From Acidithiobacillus sulfuriphilus (GTDB taxonomy: Bacteria > Pseudomonadota > Gammaproteobacteria > Acidithiobacillales > Acidithiobacillaceae), in assembly GCF_003721225.1 (NCBI RefSeq), contig NZ_RIZI01000187.1, forward strand, positions 1 to 53,047: a stretch of DNA of 53,047 nucleotides. The letters are read 5' to 3'. A program made the position numbers and the translations under genes. Below the pieces are notes generated by a model. The model made no database searches. It saw only the letters and a list, made by a program, of their open reading frames with translations, and had not been told where the DNA came from. Numbering within the stretch: the stretch's first letter is position 1; each line of letters begins with the position of its first letter. This document shows, in pieces, positions 8,803-16,875 of this stretch.

Positions 8803-10221
8803 TCAACAATGGACTTCCGCCCCGCGACGGAAGTAATACCACCAAACGATGGCCATACAACCAATATAGAACATGATGAAGGCGTAGAGGGCGCCAGTGG
8901 GGCGGCCGGTGAGGGCGGTGGAAGCGCCGTAACTGAAAGGAATAAAAAACGCTCCGTAAGCCGCCACCGCCGAGGTGAAGCCCAGCACCGCCGCGGCATA
9001 CATGCCGGGTTCCTTGGCTGTTTCCGCCTTTTCCCGCGACGCTCCCGCCCGCATCGCATCCCGTACGTGCACGGACAGGCAAATAATCGGAATCATGCGG
9101 AACACCGAGCCGTTACCGACGCCGGTGGTGGCAAAGAGGATCAGGAAGGCGCCCAGAAAGCCCCAAAAATTCCCCACGCTATGGGCATCGGGCATGAAGT
9201 GGATGACCCCGAGGGTGGCGGCGATCATGACCAGAAACGCCCAGAACGTGACCTTCGCGCCACTCAGCTTGTCGGCGAGCCAGCCGCCCACGGGCCTGGC
9301 CAAGGCACCCACGAGGGGGCCGAGGAAGGCGTACTGGGTGGGGTCTACCCGGGGGAAAAGCAGTTTGGTCAACAAGGGCAGGCCCGCCGAATAGCCGATG
9401 AAGGAACCGAAGGTGCCGGTGTAGACCAAACTCATCAGCCAGTTGTGCTTGCGCTTGAAGATCACCGCCTGCTCGCGGAAGGAGGAGCGGACCCCCTGGA
9501 TATCGTTCATCCCCAGCCACGCCGCCCCGGCGGCCAAGAGGATGAACGGTAGCCAGATAAAGCCCGCGTTCTGGAGCCACAGGTGCCGCCCCTGACCATC
9601 GTGCAGCCACGCCTGGTGTCCGCCGCCCAAGGCGCCGAAGATGCCAAAGGTGATGACCAGCGGGGCGACAAACTGCATCAGACTCACACCCAGATTGCCG
9701 AGCCCCCCATTGAGCCCCAGGGCCAATCCTTTCTGCTTCCGGGGGAAGAAGAAACTGATATTGGCCATGCTGGAGGCAAAATTCGCCCCACCCAAACCGG
9801 AAAGGAGAGCCAATGCCGCAAAGACCCAATAAGGGGTGCCCAAGTGTTGCACGGCAACGCCGATGCCCGCCGCCGGCAACGCCAGCGACAGGGTGGCGAA
9901 GACGGTCCAGCGCCGACCGCCGAAGATAGGGACCATGAAGGAATAAAAGATGCGTAGCGTCGCCCCGGTAAGGCCGGGCAGCGCAGCCAGCCAGAAGAGT
10001 TGCGTTTCGCTGAAAGAAAATCCAACGCGCGGCAAATTGACTGCCACCACGCTCCAGACCATCCACACGGAAAACGCCAACATCAGGTTGGGAATGGAGA
10101 TCCATAAATTGCGGTTGGCGATACGTTTACCAGCACTTTCCCAAAAGGCCGAATTCTCCGGTTCCCATTGCTGCAGGGCCTTGCCCGGACCAGTCCCGCC
10201 AACTTCCCTTGCCATCACCAT
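8803..10221 (-). CDS. narK: Nitrate/nitrite transporter of the NarK family
   Basis: The 472-residue MFS protein has about 12 hydrophobic helices. It includes the NarK nitrate-signature-like segments GLGGANFASSMANISFFFPRKQKGLALGLNGGLGNLG and GNGSVFRMIPII. It would import nitrate or exchange it for nitrite for the adjacent reductase. The start at 10221 is chosen over 10245 because AGGAGT sits 7 bases ahead of it. It is the first gene of the leftward nar operon, 67 bp before narG, and its promoter region carries a NarL-type site. Confidence 0.94.
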   Translation of the reverse strand: MVMAREVGGTGPGKALQQWEPENSAFWESAGKRIANRNLWISIPNLMLAFSVWMVWSVVAVNLPRVGFSFSETQLFWLAALPGLTGATLRIFYSFMVPIFGGRRWTVFATLSLALPAAGIGVAVQHLGTPYWVFAALALLSGLGGANFASSMANISFFFPRKQKGLALGLNGGLGNLGVSLMQFVAPLVITFGIFGALGGGHQAWLHDGQGRHLWLQNAGFIWLPFILLAAGAAWLGMNDIQGVRSSFREQAVIFKRKHNWLMSLVYTGTFGSFIGYSAGLPLLTKLLFPRVDPTQYAFLGPLVGALARPVGGWLADKLSGAKVTFWAFLVMIAATLGVIHFMPDAHSVGNFWGFLGAFLILFATTGVGNGSVFRMIPIICLSVHVRDAMRAGASREKAETAKEPGMYAAAVLGFTSAVAAYGAFFIPFSYGASTALTGRPTGALYAFIMFYIGCMAIVWWYYFRRGAEVHC

Positions 10222-10384
10222 GGCGTCACTCCTCTCGTTTTTCATCTGCCAACGGGTTTACACTGATCATTGTAGAGGCGAGCGGGGGAATAACCGCGTT
10301 TGCCACCCGCGATGAAACTATAGCATCGCCGGAAAGCATGGAAATGGCATAAAATGCCATTTTGGGGCGTGCAAAAAACTGAAG

Positions 10385-10400
10385 TACCTCTAAATAGGTA
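10385..10400. promoter_or_regulatory. NarL-type 7-2-7 operator between narK and narX
   Basis: The sequence TACCTCT-AA-ATAGGTA is a perfect inverted pair of NarL heptamers (consensus TACYYMT) with the 2-bp spacing that defines high-affinity NarL/NarP sites. It lies about 165 bp before narK and 125 bp before narX in the 303-bp divergent region. The same heptamer recurs once at 10478-10484 in inverted orientation (AGAGGTA), and a near match (TACCTTT) occurs at 10431. A TTGAT half-site for an FNR-type regulator is at 10421-10425. The rest of the gap is AT-rich without a recognisable gene. Confidence 0.8.
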
Positions 10401-10524
10401 AAGATTAAAAAAACAACTGCTTGATATATCTACCTTTCGTGAGTATGGAAAGCAAATGGCAGAGAAAATGGCACGTTAGAGGTATCCCCAGCTTATCAAT
10501 GCCGACCGGCGGGAGAGATACAGG

Positions 10525-12435
10525 ATGGCAATATTGCAGCGTTATTCCCTACGCCTGCGGCTGGGGCTGGCCATGGCCCTGATCGTGGCCATGTCGCTGA
10601 TGGGGATGGTCAGTTCCCTGGTCATCGCCAACCTCACGCAAGGGGCGGCCCAGGCCATCAACATGGCGGGTTCCCTGCGGATGCAGACCTATCATCTGGA
10701 GACCCTGATGCTGTCGGGCGACACGGGGACGACGCGGCAGGCGGTTGTAGCTGCGGATCGGCAATTCCAGAAAACGCTGGACGCCCCGCAGTTGACCGAT
10801 AGCGTGTCGCAGAGCTTCGGTTCCGACACCCGTGAGAGATATTCAGAGGTTTCCCGCCGTTGGCAGACGGAAATGGAGCCCCTCCTCTTGACCTTCGCCC
10901 AGGGAAACGGCAGCGTGGCAACGGAACACTTTGCGGCCTCGGCACCAGCATTTGTGCAGGTCATCGACAGGCTGGTCACCGCCTTGCAGAACGATACGGA
11001 GGACAAGACCAGCCTCTTGCGCTTGATCCAGGGCGTGGGATTATTCACCACCCTGGTGGTGGTTTACCTGCTGTTCTGGGCCATGCATCGCGGCGTGCTC
11101 GATCCTCTCAACGAACTGCTGGCAGCCGCCAGGCGGGTGAGCACCGGGGATTTCAGTTATCGCTTGGCGCACGCCGGCGATGACGAGTTGGGCCAACTGG
11201 GACATGCCCTCAATAGGATGTCGGAAGAACTTTCCAAGATATACGGCCAACTGGAGCAGCGCATCCAGGAACGGACGGCCGAACTGGAGCAAAGCAACCA
11301 GTCCCTGGAGCTGCTATACAACGTGAGCAAGCGTTTGGCCGAGGCGCCGCAAGCAGTGTCCTCTTATCGCTATGTGCTGCAGGAAACGGAACGGCTCATG
11401 GGGTCCAGTCATGGGGTCATGTGCGTGGCGAAGCGGCATCCGGGAGGAACGGCCCTCATGCTGGCATCTTCGCCGGACCCCGAGGATGCGCGCTTGCACT
11501 TTTGTGCGCACTCCACCTGTCTCGACTGCCTGGGCGACGGCCATACCCATATCTGGCCACTGACCGGCCCGAAGAATCCGCTGACGCAAGTGCTTTCTAT
11601 CCCCTTGCTGGAGCAAGGGCTCAATTATGGCACCTTGTCCCTGGCCATCGCCGACGGCGTCCATGTGCAGTCCTGGCAGATGCAAACCATCGAAACCGTT
11701 GGGCGCCATTTGGGCGTCGCTCTGGGGGTGGCGCAGCGGGCCGCCCAGGAGCGGCGCATCGCCCTCCTTGAGGAGCGCGCGGCCATCGCCCGCGAGCTCC
11801 ATGACTCCCTCGCCCAGTCGCTGTCCTACTCGAAGATCCAGGTGGCGCGCCTGCGCGCTTGCCACCCCGACGGCAGCAATCCCCGCCTGGCAGACATCAT
11901 CGAGGACCTCGGCGAAGGTCTCAACAGCGCTTATCGGCAGTTGCGGGAATTGCTCACGACCTTTCGCCTGCAATTGCCGGAAGGCGGCCTGGAGTTGGCC
12001 TTGCTGCAAACCGTGGACGAGTTCACGGCGAAGAGCGGGATCCCCATCGCCCTGAACGATCGTCTGTCCCATTTTCTGCTGAACGCCAACGAAGAAATCA
12101 ACATCCTGCAGATCGTCCGGGAAGCGCTGGCCAATGTCGAGCACCATGCCCATGCCCATCGCGCCGAGGTGGCATTGTGGCTGGAAGATGGGCACGCTGC
12201 GGTGGTCCGCATCGATGACGACGGCGTAGGCCCGGATGCAAAGGGAGCGCCGGCCGGTCACTATGGATTGGCAATCATGCGCGAACGTGCCCAGAGTCTC
12301 GGTGGGATCTTGCAAGTGGAGCGCACCAAAGCAGGTGGAACGCGGGTAGAATTACATTTCACACCCGCTGCCTACGGAGGCGAACGGCAATCCGCCACCG
12401 GAACAGTCGCCGCCTCTGCGAGGGGGGTATCTTGA
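10525..12435 (+). CDS. narX: Nitrate/nitrite sensor histidine kinase
   Basis: The 636-residue sensor has TM1 at about 13-36 and TM2 at about 168-190 flanking a periplasmic domain that begins with the nitrate-binding P-box (INMAGSLRMQTYHLETLML). A HAMP linker (VLDPLNELLAAARRVSTGDF), a coiled stretch and a GAF-like region with a cysteine cluster (HFCAHSTCLDCLG), typical of NarX, follow. The kinase core has the phospho-acceptor H426 in ARELHDSLAQSL (HisKA_3) and an ATPase domain with EALANVEHHAHA and DDDGVGPD. It signals periplasmic nitrate to the response regulator encoded 30 bp downstream. Confidence 0.94.
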   Translation: MAILQRYSLRLRLGLAMALIVAMSLMGMVSSLVIANLTQGAAQAINMAGSLRMQTYHLETLMLSGDTGTTRQAVVAADRQFQKTLDAPQLTDSVSQSFGSDTRERYSEVSRRWQTEMEPLLLTFAQGNGSVATEHFAASAPAFVQVIDRLVTALQNDTEDKTSLLRLIQGVGLFTTLVVVYLLFWAMHRGVLDPLNELLAAARRVSTGDFSYRLAHAGDDELGQLGHALNRMSEELSKIYGQLEQRIQERTAELEQSNQSLELLYNVSKRLAEAPQAVSSYRYVLQETERLMGSSHGVMCVAKRHPGGTALMLASSPDPEDARLHFCAHSTCLDCLGDGHTHIWPLTGPKNPLTQVLSIPLLEQGLNYGTLSLAIADGVHVQSWQMQTIETVGRHLGVALGVAQRAAQERRIALLEERAAIARELHDSLAQSLSYSKIQVARLRACHPDGSNPRLADIIEDLGEGLNSAYRQLRELLTTFRLQLPEGGLELALLQTVDEFTAKSGIPIALNDRLSHFLLNANEEINILQIVREALANVEHHAHAHRAEVALWLEDGHAAVVRIDDDGVGPDAKGAPAGHYGLAIMRERAQSLGGILQVERTKAGGTRVELHFTPAAYGGERQSATGTVAASARGVS

Positions 12436-12465
12436 GCAAAAATCCATAACGAAGGGGAGCACCCC

Positions 12466-13137
12466 ATGGACAAAGAACACCGGATCCTGGTGATTGACGA
12501 TCACCCTCTTTTCCGCAAAGGGGTCGGCCAGCTTTTGGAGATGGACCCCAGCCTGAAACTGGTGGGTGAGGCGGCGACGGCTGCCGATGGCTTGGAACGC
12601 ATCGCCGTCTTGCAGCCTGATTTGGTATTGCTGGATCTCAACCTGGGAGGGAAGAGCGGTCTGGATACCCTACGGGAGATTCATTCCCGATGGCCCGACA
12701 TCCGGGTGCTGGTGCTCACGGTGTCCGACGCCGAAAGCGACCTGGCGGCAGCCTTGCAGGGGGGCAGTGTGGGTTATCTGCTCAAAGACATGGATGCGGA
12801 AGATTTACTTCTCGCCATCCGCCGCGCTTCGTGCGGGGAGATGGTGTTGAGCCCGCGCCTGACCAGCGTCCTCGGCCATGCCTTACGCCACCAGGCCGGG
12901 CATGAGGACGAAGAGGAGGGCGCCCTGACCGCGCGGGAACGACAAATCGTTCAGTGCATTGCCGAAGGCAAAAGCAACAAGGTGGTGGCCCGGGATCTGG
13001 GCATCGCCGAAGGCACCGTCAAGGTGCACGTCAAGCGACTCTTGAAAAAGATGCGCCTTCGTTCGCGGGTGGAGATCGCTGTTTGGGCGGTCGAGCATGG
13101 TTTCAAGGGCGGCGGAGAGTCGCATGGGGCCCATTAG
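12466..13137 (+). CDS. narL: NarL-family nitrate response regulator
   Basis: The 223-residue protein has a receiver domain (1-125) with acidic pair D11-D12 and phospho-acceptor D57 (LLDLNL), followed by a LuxR-type helix-turn-helix (LTARERQIVQCIAEGKSNKVVARDLGIAEGTVKVHV). Pairing with narX and the NarL 7-2-7 operator upstream of narK make a NarL role very likely. GAAGGGGAG precedes the ATG. No clear terminator is visible in the 86 bp before the converging monooxygenase gene. Confidence 0.93.
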   Translation: MDKEHRILVIDDHPLFRKGVGQLLEMDPSLKLVGEAATAADGLERIAVLQPDLVLLDLNLGGKSGLDTLREIHSRWPDIRVLVLTVSDAESDLAAALQGGSVGYLLKDMDAEDLLLAIRRASCGEMVLSPRLTSVLGHALRHQAGHEDEEEGALTARERQIVQCIAEGKSNKVVARDLGIAEGTVKVHVKRLLKKMRLRSRVEIAVWAVEHGFKGGGESHGAH

Positions 13138-13223
13138 CTTGGCCGGACGCGGACCCGGGCTCCGTCATTGGGAGACAAGCCGCAGCCCGTAGGAGCGGCC
13201 CGCGACCGGTTCCGGGTCGGGCC

Positions 13224-14390
13224 TCACGCCGGGACGTCCCTGGCCGGAATTTCCCCCTGCAGGAAGCGCAGCAGGTCCTGCACGGACCTGATCTGTTTGC
13301 CGAAGGGCAACGCAGCGGCGCCCCGAAAAAAGAGGCCCTGCTGGACATTTCCCCGTTGCGCCGCCGCCAACTGGGTCTCGATGCAAAACTGCCCTGCCGC
13401 CGGATTGCCGTCCTTGAATCCACAGTGGGTCAGGCATTCCGTTCGGCTGGGGCAACGGGCGCATTGCGGATCGGCCCGAGTCATCAATTCCTCCTCATGG
13501 CTCAGATAGCGCCGCAGCCAGGGGCTCATCACGGCCCGCGCAGGCAGACCGGCAGCGCTCATGAAGGTCATGATATCCGCGGGCTCGGCCTCTGCCAGAA
13601 CCCGTTTGAAATTGTCATGGGCATCGCCTTCCTGGGTGACGGCGAAGGGGGTGCCGACCTGCACCCCCGATGCACCCAGGGCGAGCAGATCCTTGATGCG
13701 CTGGAAGGAGTTGATGCCCCCGGCGGGGATGATCGGGATCCGTGCCGCCGCCCCTCCGAGGCTGTACAGGAAGTCCCGGATGGCCGGCAGGACGGTGGCG
13801 AAATCGAAGCGGGGGTCATTGATTTCCGCCATTTGCGTAGCCCCGAGGTGACCGCCCGCATAGCGCGGATGTTCTATGACGATGGCATCCGGAAGGCGTC
13901 CACGCCGCATCCAGCGCCGCACCACGGCCTGGACCCCGCGCAGTTCCGAGAGGATGGGGATCAAGGCCGCACGGGGATAATCCACCGCCAGCTCCGGCAG
14001 GTCCAGGGGTAGTCCTGCCCCCATGACGATGGCATCGGCACCGCTTTTGAGAGCCTGAAGGACATGCTCCCGGTAGTGGGTGATGGCGCGCATGACGTTG
14101 ACGGCAATGAAACCGTCCTTCCCGGCGATCTGGCGCGCCTCCTGAACCTCGCGGTCCAGGGCAACCAGGTTGGCACGGGCGGTGGCGTCCGGATCCCGCA
14201 AACGGCGCAGGGGCCGCATCAGATCCTCGTGCAAACGGCGCAGTTCCACGCTGGCGATGGTGCCCACGGCGCCCTCGGCCGCCACCGTTCCCGCGAGCCG
14301 GTGCGCGGAAACCCCGACGCCCATTCCGCCTTGAATAATGGGCAGCAGCGATCTACCCTTGATTTCCAGTACTGGCAGTTTGCTGGCCAT
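13224..14390 (-). CDS. Nitronate monooxygenase / NAD(P)H-dependent flavin oxidoreductase family
   Basis: The 388-residue TIM-barrel flavoprotein shows IIQGGMGVGVSAHRLAGTVA at the N terminus (FMN site), GADAIVMGAGLPLDLP, and IPIIPAGGINSFQRIKDLLALGASGVQVGTPF for the phosphate-binding loop. Family members oxidise nitronates to carbonyls and nitrite or act as quinone reductases. The C-terminal cysteine group CARCPSRTECLTHC, then FCIETQLAAAQRG, occurs in a subset of the family and could bind a metal. The start at 14390 is chosen over 14453 because GAGGAG precedes it. The gene converges on narL and sits among nitrogen-oxide genes. Confidence 0.88.
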   Translation of the reverse strand: MASKLPVLEIKGRSLLPIIQGGMGVGVSAHRLAGTVAAEGAVGTIASVELRRLHEDLMRPLRRLRDPDATARANLVALDREVQEARQIAGKDGFIAVNVMRAITHYREHVLQALKSGADAIVMGAGLPLDLPELAVDYPRAALIPILSELRGVQAVVRRWMRRGRLPDAIVIEHPRYAGGHLGATQMAEINDPRFDFATVLPAIRDFLYSLGGAAARIPIIPAGGINSFQRIKDLLALGASGVQVGTPFAVTQEGDAHDNFKRVLAEAEPADIMTFMSAAGLPARAVMSPWLRRYLSHEEELMTRADPQCARCPSRTECLTHCGFKDGNPAAGQFCIETQLAAAQRGNVQQGLFFRGAAALPFGKQIRSVQDLLRFLQGEIPARDVPA

Positions 14391-14529
14391 GATGCCATTC
14401 TCCTCGGGGCCGTCAGCCCCACCTTCTCTTGTGCGCCAAGAGCGATTCAGCAATATGTTGCAACTGATTTTTCTGTAAATACTATCACAATATCCTATTG
14501 TAGTGTTTCACAAATGGCCATCCTATTCC

Positions 14530-14543
14530 TTGATCCTCGTCAA
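14530..14543. promoter_or_regulatory. FNR/FixK-type palindrome upstream of the flavin oxidoreductase gene
   Basis: TTGAT-CCTC-GTCAA differs from the FNR consensus at one base. On the minus strand it lies about 37 bp upstream of a TACAAT -10 candidate (14502-14497), so it may control the leftward monooxygenase gene at 14390. It could also act rightward, though that distance is poor. Confidence 0.45.
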
Positions 14544-14706
14544 GGACAGGCCGGCTGGAGTGCTATGGGGTGCCCGCACCGGGCGAAGGCTTCACCGTTT
14601 TTCTCCAACGCCCGTCGCCCAAGGACCTGCCGGGATTGGAGGGCTTTCCTCATGGATGGTCGGCGAACCCGCTCCATCCCGGATCGACCCGCTTGGCGGG
14701 CTGATC

Positions 14707-14720
14707 TTGACCAGGATCAA
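14707..14720. promoter_or_regulatory. FNR/FixK-type palindrome upstream of the lipoyl-carrier unit
   Basis: TTGAC-CAGG-ATCAA matches nine of the ten defined bases of the FNR box. Its centre (14713.5) is 41-42 bp from a likely start near 14755, with an AT-rich -10 region (TAATAC at about 14745). This is the geometry of a class II FNR promoter for the genes from 14786 or 14892 onward. The 390 bp between the monooxygenase start and 14786 otherwise shows no convincing gene. Confidence 0.6.
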
Positions 14721-14785
14721 GGATATTTTGATGATTTTGCTAAATAATACACTATATTATCATCATACAAGCAGGAGAGACGAAC

Positions 14786-14899
14786 ATGGAATCCCTAGGG
14801 GAGGCCAGGCAGTTCCGCCATGCTGCCGTTGTGTCAGGGAAGAAAGCGAAGTCTATCCCTTTGCGGCCGTGGCCGCGCAGGAGGAACCGGCATGAGTGA
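14786..14899 (+). CDS. Small ORF ahead of the lipoyl carrier, possibly frameshifted
   Basis: The ATG at 14786 follows a good ribosome site (AGGAGAG) and opens a 37-codon frame starting MESLGEARQFRHAAVV. From about 14834 that frame becomes arginine- and proline-rich (PLRPWPRRRNRHE). A neighbouring frame instead reads REESEVYPFAAVAAQEEPA and ends in a TGA that overlaps the ATG of the next gene. A one-base change would join the two into a ~36-residue peptide that is translationally coupled to the next gene. I do not recognise either version, so this may be a leader peptide, a small subunit or chance. Confidence 0.3.
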   Translation: MESLGEARQFRHAAVVSGKKAKSIPLRPWPRRRNRHE

Positions 14900-15338
14900 A
14901 TACCGTGGTTGCGAACTGCCCGAGGACCTCTACTACGACCTGGATTATGTCTGGCTACGTCCGGAGGAGGACGGGACCCTCACCATCGGCGTCACCGATC
15001 CCGCCCAGACCATGTCGGGCCGCCTGCAAAAGGCCCGCATCAAGAAAGTGGGCACCCACCTGGACGACGGCCGCCATGTCGCCACCCTGGAGAGCGGTAA
15101 ATGGGCCGGCGGCGTGCCGGTGCCCTTTGCCGGAGAGGTGATCGCCCGCAACGACATCCTGCTGGAAGACCCGCACTTGATCAATGTCGACCCCTACGGA
15201 GACGCCTGGATCGCCCGCCTCCGGCCCGACGAGCCGGGCCGGGCACTGCTCCGCCTGCACACCGGTCCCGCGGCCCTGGCGGCCCTCCAGTCCTGGATCA
15301 AGCGCTACGATGTGCAGTGCATGCGCTGCTCCGACTGA
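14892..15338 (+). CDS. GcvH-like lipoyl carrier protein with a C-terminal CxxC
   Basis: The 148-residue protein has the H-protein fold pattern: an N-terminal DLDYVWLRPEEDGTLTIGVTD strand region, then LESGKWAGGVPVPFAGEVIARN, where K70 of the ESGK motif is the expected lipoylated lysine, and DPYGDAWIARLRPDE after it. In glycine cleavage the H protein carries the methylamine group, but no gcvT or gcvP is nearby. Related orphan H-like proteins serve the sulfur-oxidising Hdr-like system, whose genes are also absent here. It ends in YDVQCMRCSD, a CxxC motif not usual for GcvH. GGAGGAACC precedes the ATG; the alternative start at 14820 lacks support. It sits under an FNR-type site and is followed 20 bp later by a membrane protein. 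Confidence 0.78.
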   Translation: MSEYRGCELPEDLYYDLDYVWLRPEEDGTLTIGVTDPAQTMSGRLQKARIKKVGTHLDDGRHVATLESGKWAGGVPVPFAGEVIARNDILLEDPHLINVDPYGDAWIARLRPDEPGRALLRLHTGPAALAALQSWIKRYDVQCMRCSD

Positions 15339-15358
15339 GCTGCGCCAGGAGGCGAGGC

Positions 15359-15877
15359 GTGTCCGCCACCCCGAAAGAACGTCGCAGTGCCTGGTCCCTG
15401 GCCATCCTGCTGGGGGTGGTCATCACCATCACCCTGCAGATCTTCAGCGGCATCGCCATGGCCCTGGGCTGGATGTCTCTGCTGCCCTTCCACGTCGAGG
15501 ACGGCATGGCCGCCGCTCTCTTCATCCTGCTGGAATGGCTTTGGCTGGCGGGCACCCGGCCGGGCCGACGCACCCTCCGGGACCTCTTCCCGACGGGTCA
15601 GCGCTGGCGCGCGGCGGGCCGGCAGTGCCAGGGCATTTTCCTGGGGCGCCCGACGCCCGCGCTCAACACCATCGTCGAAGGGGCCTTCCTCCTCATTGCC
15701 ACCCTGGCGGTGCTCCTGGGTCTGCTCCTGGTATTCACCGCGCTTCCCGCGCGTTTCCCCCTCCTTCTTGCCGGCCACCGCGCGCTGGCCGGGCTGCTGG
15801 CGCTGCTCTGGATCATCCATCTCCTCCTGGCCCTTCATGCTGCCCTGGCCCGACGCGCAGAGGCACGGAAATGCTAA
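15359..15877 (+). CDS. Four-helix membrane protein, possible cytochrome b561-like
   Basis: The GTG start at 15359 is set by AGGAGG six bases upstream. The 172-residue product has hydrophobic helices at about 12-37, 47-65, 106-128 and 137-158, with histidines H45, H140, H154 and H160 near membrane faces. The last helix (GHRALAGLLALLWIIHLLLALH) resembles cytochrome b561-type heme helices. The first half lacks an obvious matching histidine pair, so a heme role is only a proposal. It forms a two-gene unit with the lipoyl carrier and could be its membrane electron partner. Confidence 0.6.
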   Translation: MSATPKERRSAWSLAILLGVVITITLQIFSGIAMALGWMSLLPFHVEDGMAAALFILLEWLWLAGTRPGRRTLRDLFPTGQRWRAAGRQCQGIFLGRPTPALNTIVEGAFLLIATLAVLLGLLLVFTALPARFPLLLAGHRALAGLLALLWIIHLLLALHAALARRAEARKC

Positions 15878-15941
15878 AACCCATGGCTGGCCAGTTCGAG
15901 AAATGGACGATGCTCACTCTGCGGTAAAGTTTCCGTTTTTC

Positions 15942-15986
15942 TTGATCTGGATCAATGAATACCGTAGCGATTTGATCAACTATAGA
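15942..15986 (+). promoter_or_regulatory. FNR-dependent promoter for the DUF2249-hemerythrin-ferredoxin operon
   Basis: TTGAT-CTGG-ATCAA (15942-15955) is a perfect FNR consensus palindrome. A TATAGA hexamer at 15981-15986 gives a start near 15993, about 44 bp from the site's centre, close to the -41.5 position of class II FNR activation. A second partial palindrome, TTGATCAA, overlaps at 15972-15979. The downstream gene starts at 16030. Confidence 0.75.
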
Positions 15987-16029
15987 TCACGGCTGTTTCA
16001 CCGTGACCCATTGCCAGAGGAGGAATATC

Positions 16030-16305
16030 ATGACCACAGTTATCCCAGCCCAAGCCCATTTACACCTGCGCGCCGACGCCACCTATCCCTTTGATGCCCG
16101 CGGCGTGGCCAAACGCTTCCGCCATGCCGCCATCATCGGGGCCCTGGATGCCCTGCAAAGAGGAGAGGCCATGGAATTCATCAACGATCACGACCCCCTG
16201 CCCCTCCTCGATCAGCTACGCAGCCGCTATGGTGATCGTATCGATTGGGCCTATCTGGAGCGTGAGCCGCGGATGGTGCGGATCCGCTTCAGCAAGAAGG
16301 GTTAA
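16030..16305 (+). CDS. DUF2249 domain protein
   Basis: The 91-residue protein consists of one DUF2249 domain. It has LHLRADATYPFDARGVAKRFRH and the signature-like FINDHDPLPLLDQLRSRY, also found in the fusion protein at 350. The family often accompanies hemerythrins and denitrification genes; its molecular function is not established. The ATG at 16030 follows AGAGGAGGAA; an upstream start at 16003 lacks a ribosome site. It is first in a unit with hemerythrin and ferredoxin behind a perfect FNR box. Confidence 0.8.
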   Translation: MTTVIPAQAHLHLRADATYPFDARGVAKRFRHAAIIGALDALQRGEAMEFINDHDPLPLLDQLRSRYGDRIDWAYLEREPRMVRIRFSKKG

Positions 16306-16356
16306 GGTCTGATCCGGCAAAGGGTCGCAAGGGCGGCCCCGAGGAGCGACATCGCC

Positions 16357-16875
16357 ATGCAATTGTTTTCCACCGCCCCCGGCTTTGACGACCCCATTGG
16401 ACTCCTGCTGGCTTGCCACGGCCGGATATTGGGCCATTGCGAAACACTGGAGCGCCTGCCCGGGCATCTCGCCGCCCACGGCCCCAATGACGAGGCCCGG
16501 CAGGCCGCCGGGCGCATCCTCCGCTATTTCCATACCGCGGCGCCCCTGCACCATGCCGACGAGGAGGAAAACCTCTTCCCCCTCCTCGCCGCCCATCCCG
16601 ACTTTCCCGAGAGCCTGCGCGCGCCCTTGCAGAACCTCGGCGCCCAGCACGGCGTCCTGGAAGCCGCCTGGGGGGAGCTCGCCGGGGGTTTGGAAGCCGT
16701 CGTCGCCGGCCGCCCGGCCGCCCTTTCCCCGGAACTCTTCATCACCATGCATCGCGCCCACATCGCCCTCGAAAACGGCGAGATCTTCCCGGTGGCCGCC
16801 CGCTTGCTGACAACCGACACCTTGGCCGGGATCGGCACCGCCATGCGGGCGCGCCGTCCAGGAGCGGAGCCATGA
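16357..16875 (+). CDS. Hemerythrin domain protein
   Basis: The 172-residue helical protein carries candidate di-iron ligands in [39 protein letters not shown] and [16 protein letters not shown]. It is a paralog of the narI-linked hemerythrin at 1564, sharing the CH.RI..HCE.LERLP.HL..HGP stretch and spacing. GAGGAG precedes the ATG. Its stop overlaps the ferredoxin start (ATGA). Likely roles are O2 or NO binding, or protection or repair of iron-sulfur proteins under anaerobic or nitrosative conditions (inference). Confidence 0.85.
   Translation: MQLFSTAPGFDDPIGLLLACHGRILGHCETLERLPGHLAAHGPNDEARQAAGRILRYFHTAAPLHHADEEENLFPLLAAHPDFPESLRAPLQNLGAQHGVLEAAWGELAGGLEAVVAGRPAALSPELFITMHRAHIALENGEIFPVAARLLTTDTLAGIGTAMRARRPGAEP

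Noticed and set aside
13170..13230. GC-rich inverted repeat between narL and the monooxygenase gene
   Set aside because: The stem is imperfect and no T-tract follows on either strand, so it is not called as a terminator.
14503..14895. A 130-codon frame covering the promoter region before the lipoyl carrier
   Set aside because: It runs through two FNR-type sites and AT-rich promoter sequence and has no ribosome site. Only its last ~20 codons look protein-like, noted with the small ORF at 14786.
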